Virus record (IMG/VR): IMGVR_UViG_3300032242_001150 | Span: 1 to 21,341 of that record | Length of the DNA: 21,341 nt | Source of the DNA: a virus | Direction: 5' to 3' (one strand) | Shown here: piece after piece, positions 20,351-21,341 of the stretch | Layout of the letters: every line of letters begins with the position of its first letter | Numbering within the stretch: position 1 is the first letter of the stretch | The notes under the pieces: model-generated | Databases searched by the model: none | What the model saw: only the letters and a program-made list of their open reading frames with translations | Told to the model about the DNA's origin: nothing | Position numbers and translations under genes: made by a program

Positions 20351-21341
20351 GTTATATTATATGGGCCTTGAACCATATAAGGCTCGCTATACTTTACAAC
20401 TAACAGAGTGGAATACACGTGTTTTTGAAAGACGTGGTATTGATTATGTTATTGTACCCGGTGATACATTAAGTAATGACCAGGCAATTGTAACTGGACA
20501 AGTATTAGATGCACATGGTCGCACATATTTCGGTATGTCACAACTAATGAATCTAATTAAGATGATGAAAGCCGGAGAACTATCTAATGAAGATGTTATC
20601 TACTTTGAAGATATGTTTCAACCAGGTATTGAAAGTCTTCCTTACATACTTAAACAAATCGACCCAATTAACCGCCCTAGGATTTATGTTCGCTGTCTTG
20701 CTCAGTCCATTGATCCTGATGATTTTGTTCATGTATGGGGTATGTCTAAGTTTATGGGTCACTATGAAAAAATGGTTGACTCATTTGTAGATGGTGTTCT
20801 TGCTTCAAATGAAGAAATGGTAATGAACATGAAGATTGCAGGCTGGGAAGCCCCGATCTATAATATATCAGGACTTGCATTTGGTAAGGATGAAGTACGT
20901 GAACGTGTTAGTGAAATTAAACCTTTTCTAACTCGCAAACATCGTATTGTATTTGCTGCACGATGGGATCAGGAAAAACAACCTGACTTCTTCATGGATG
21001 TTATTGAAGAATTCAATAATCGATATGGTAATAAAACTGCCGAATTTGCAATATTAAGTGGTGCACCGTTACGTAGCAACAACAGTAGTTATATGGAGCG
21101 CACATATAAGATGCGTAGTGAAGGTAGTCTTAAAATCTATGAAGATTTAGATAAGAATGCCTATTACAATATACTAAATGATAGTCGTATTCTATTCAAC
21201 TGTGCTTTGCAAGATTGGGTAAGCAATACAATTAGTGAGGCAGATGCATTGGGTTGTAATGTTTGTTATCCGGCTTATCGTAGTTTCCCAGAAACACTAA
21301 GCAATGATGCAAGCAGAATGTATTTGCCCTGGTCTGTTGAA
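20343..21341 (+). CDS. Glycosyltransferase-like protein (3' end outside window)
   Basis: ATG at 20343 opens a frame that stays open for 333 codons to the window edge, so the C-terminus is missing. The N-terminal half (MRKLYYMGLEPYKARYTLQL; DYVIVPGDTL; FEDMFQPGIESLPYIL) fits a first Rossmann-like domain. The second half has the GT-B pattern: RIVFAARWDQEKQPDFFMDV (200-220), AEFAILSG, YNILNDSRILFNCALQDW (275-292) and SEADALGCNV (298-307), as in GT4-like enzymes. Established: such enzymes transfer sugars from nucleotide donors; T4-like phages use them on DNA bases, surface sugars or proteins. The substrate here is unknown. It lies in the same gene run as the DpdA homologue, so DNA hypermodification is one option. 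Confidence 0.65.
   Translation, partial: MRKLYYMGLEPYKARYTLQLTEWNTRVFERRGIDYVIVPGDTLSNDQAIVTGQVLDAHGRTYFGMSQLMNLIKMMKAGELSNEDVIYFEDMFQPGIESLPYILKQIDPINRPRIYVRCLAQSIDPDDFVHVWGMSKFMGHYEKMVDSFVDGVLASNEEMVMNMKIAGWEAPIYNISGLAFGKDEVRERVSEIKPFLTRKHRIVFAARWDQEKQPDFFMDVIEEFNNRYGNKTAEFAILSGAPLRSNNSSYMERTYKMRSEGSLKIYEDLDKNAYYNILNDSRILFNCALQDWVSNTISEADALGCNVCYPAYRSFPETLSNDASRMYLPWSVE

Noticed and set aside
20580-20790. Short frames on both strands near the right end
   Set aside because: They lie wholly inside the glycosyltransferase frame, which is open to the window edge.

Overview
The window looks like part of the genome of an uncultured, AT-rich, T4-like myovirus, probably aquatic. The clearest marker is a complete T4-type family B DNA polymerase (gp43) with all exonuclease and polymerase motifs. 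Beside it are a probable sliding clamp (gp45) and a small protein resembling the late-transcription factor DsbA. Genes are tightly packed with many 1-8 base overlaps, nearly all on the plus strand. I see no integrase, transposon, tRNA or CRISPR array. Both ends cut through genes: a tail fibre gene at the left and a glycosyltransferase-like gene at the right.

Layout. Positions 2-3347: 3' part of a repetitive tail fibre gene, then three tandem paralogous fibre-tip/collar-like proteins with His-x-His motifs. Positions 3370-5122: two small conserved-looking phage proteins and a two-domain 2-oxoglutarate/Fe(II) oxygenase. Positions 5181-9994: a run of genes joined by ATGA overlaps or very short gaps. 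It encodes two basic/acidic modular proteins, a GP88-like protein, a Dps ferritin with a complete ferroxidase centre, a possible 23-residue peptide and a LysM-half protein. Positions 10096-12414: a 772-residue mosaic ending in an HExxH zinc metallopeptidase domain. Positions 12418-15433: a consensus sigma70-type promoter, the DsbA-like gene and DNA polymerase. Positions 15426-16553: the only minus-strand gene, with C-terminal 26-residue LRV-like repeats. Positions 16607-17802: a second promoter with the same hexamers and spacing, the clamp and a small protein. Positions 17802-21341: a DpdA/TGT-like 7-deazaguanine transglycosylase, three small conserved-looking proteins and the start of a glycosyltransferase.

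Main inference. Six proteins (starts at 5181, 5828, 6820, 8591, 10096 and minus 16553) begin with a short peptide like the T4 capsid-targeting sequence, typically M(K/R)xxxxϕxE. Each has an (L/I/V)xE tripeptide where the T4 prohead protease gp21 would cut. They may therefore be internal head proteins, packed in the capsid, trimmed by the protease and injected with the DNA. The 772-residue mosaic has further (V/I)-A-E|G sites between modules, which suggests a polyprotein that is cut into an injected set. The protease gene itself is not in this window.

Regulation. Two TTGACT-N17-TATAAT promoters precede the replication/transcription genes. Elements resembling the T4 late promoter (ATAAATA core) precede several of the candidate internal protein genes. 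At 5119-5180 the element lies inside an inverted repeat that could hide the ribosome site in read-through RNA and free it in RNA started at the element. The DpdA homologue implies 7-deazaguanine modification of the phage DNA, though no precursor-synthesis genes are visible here.
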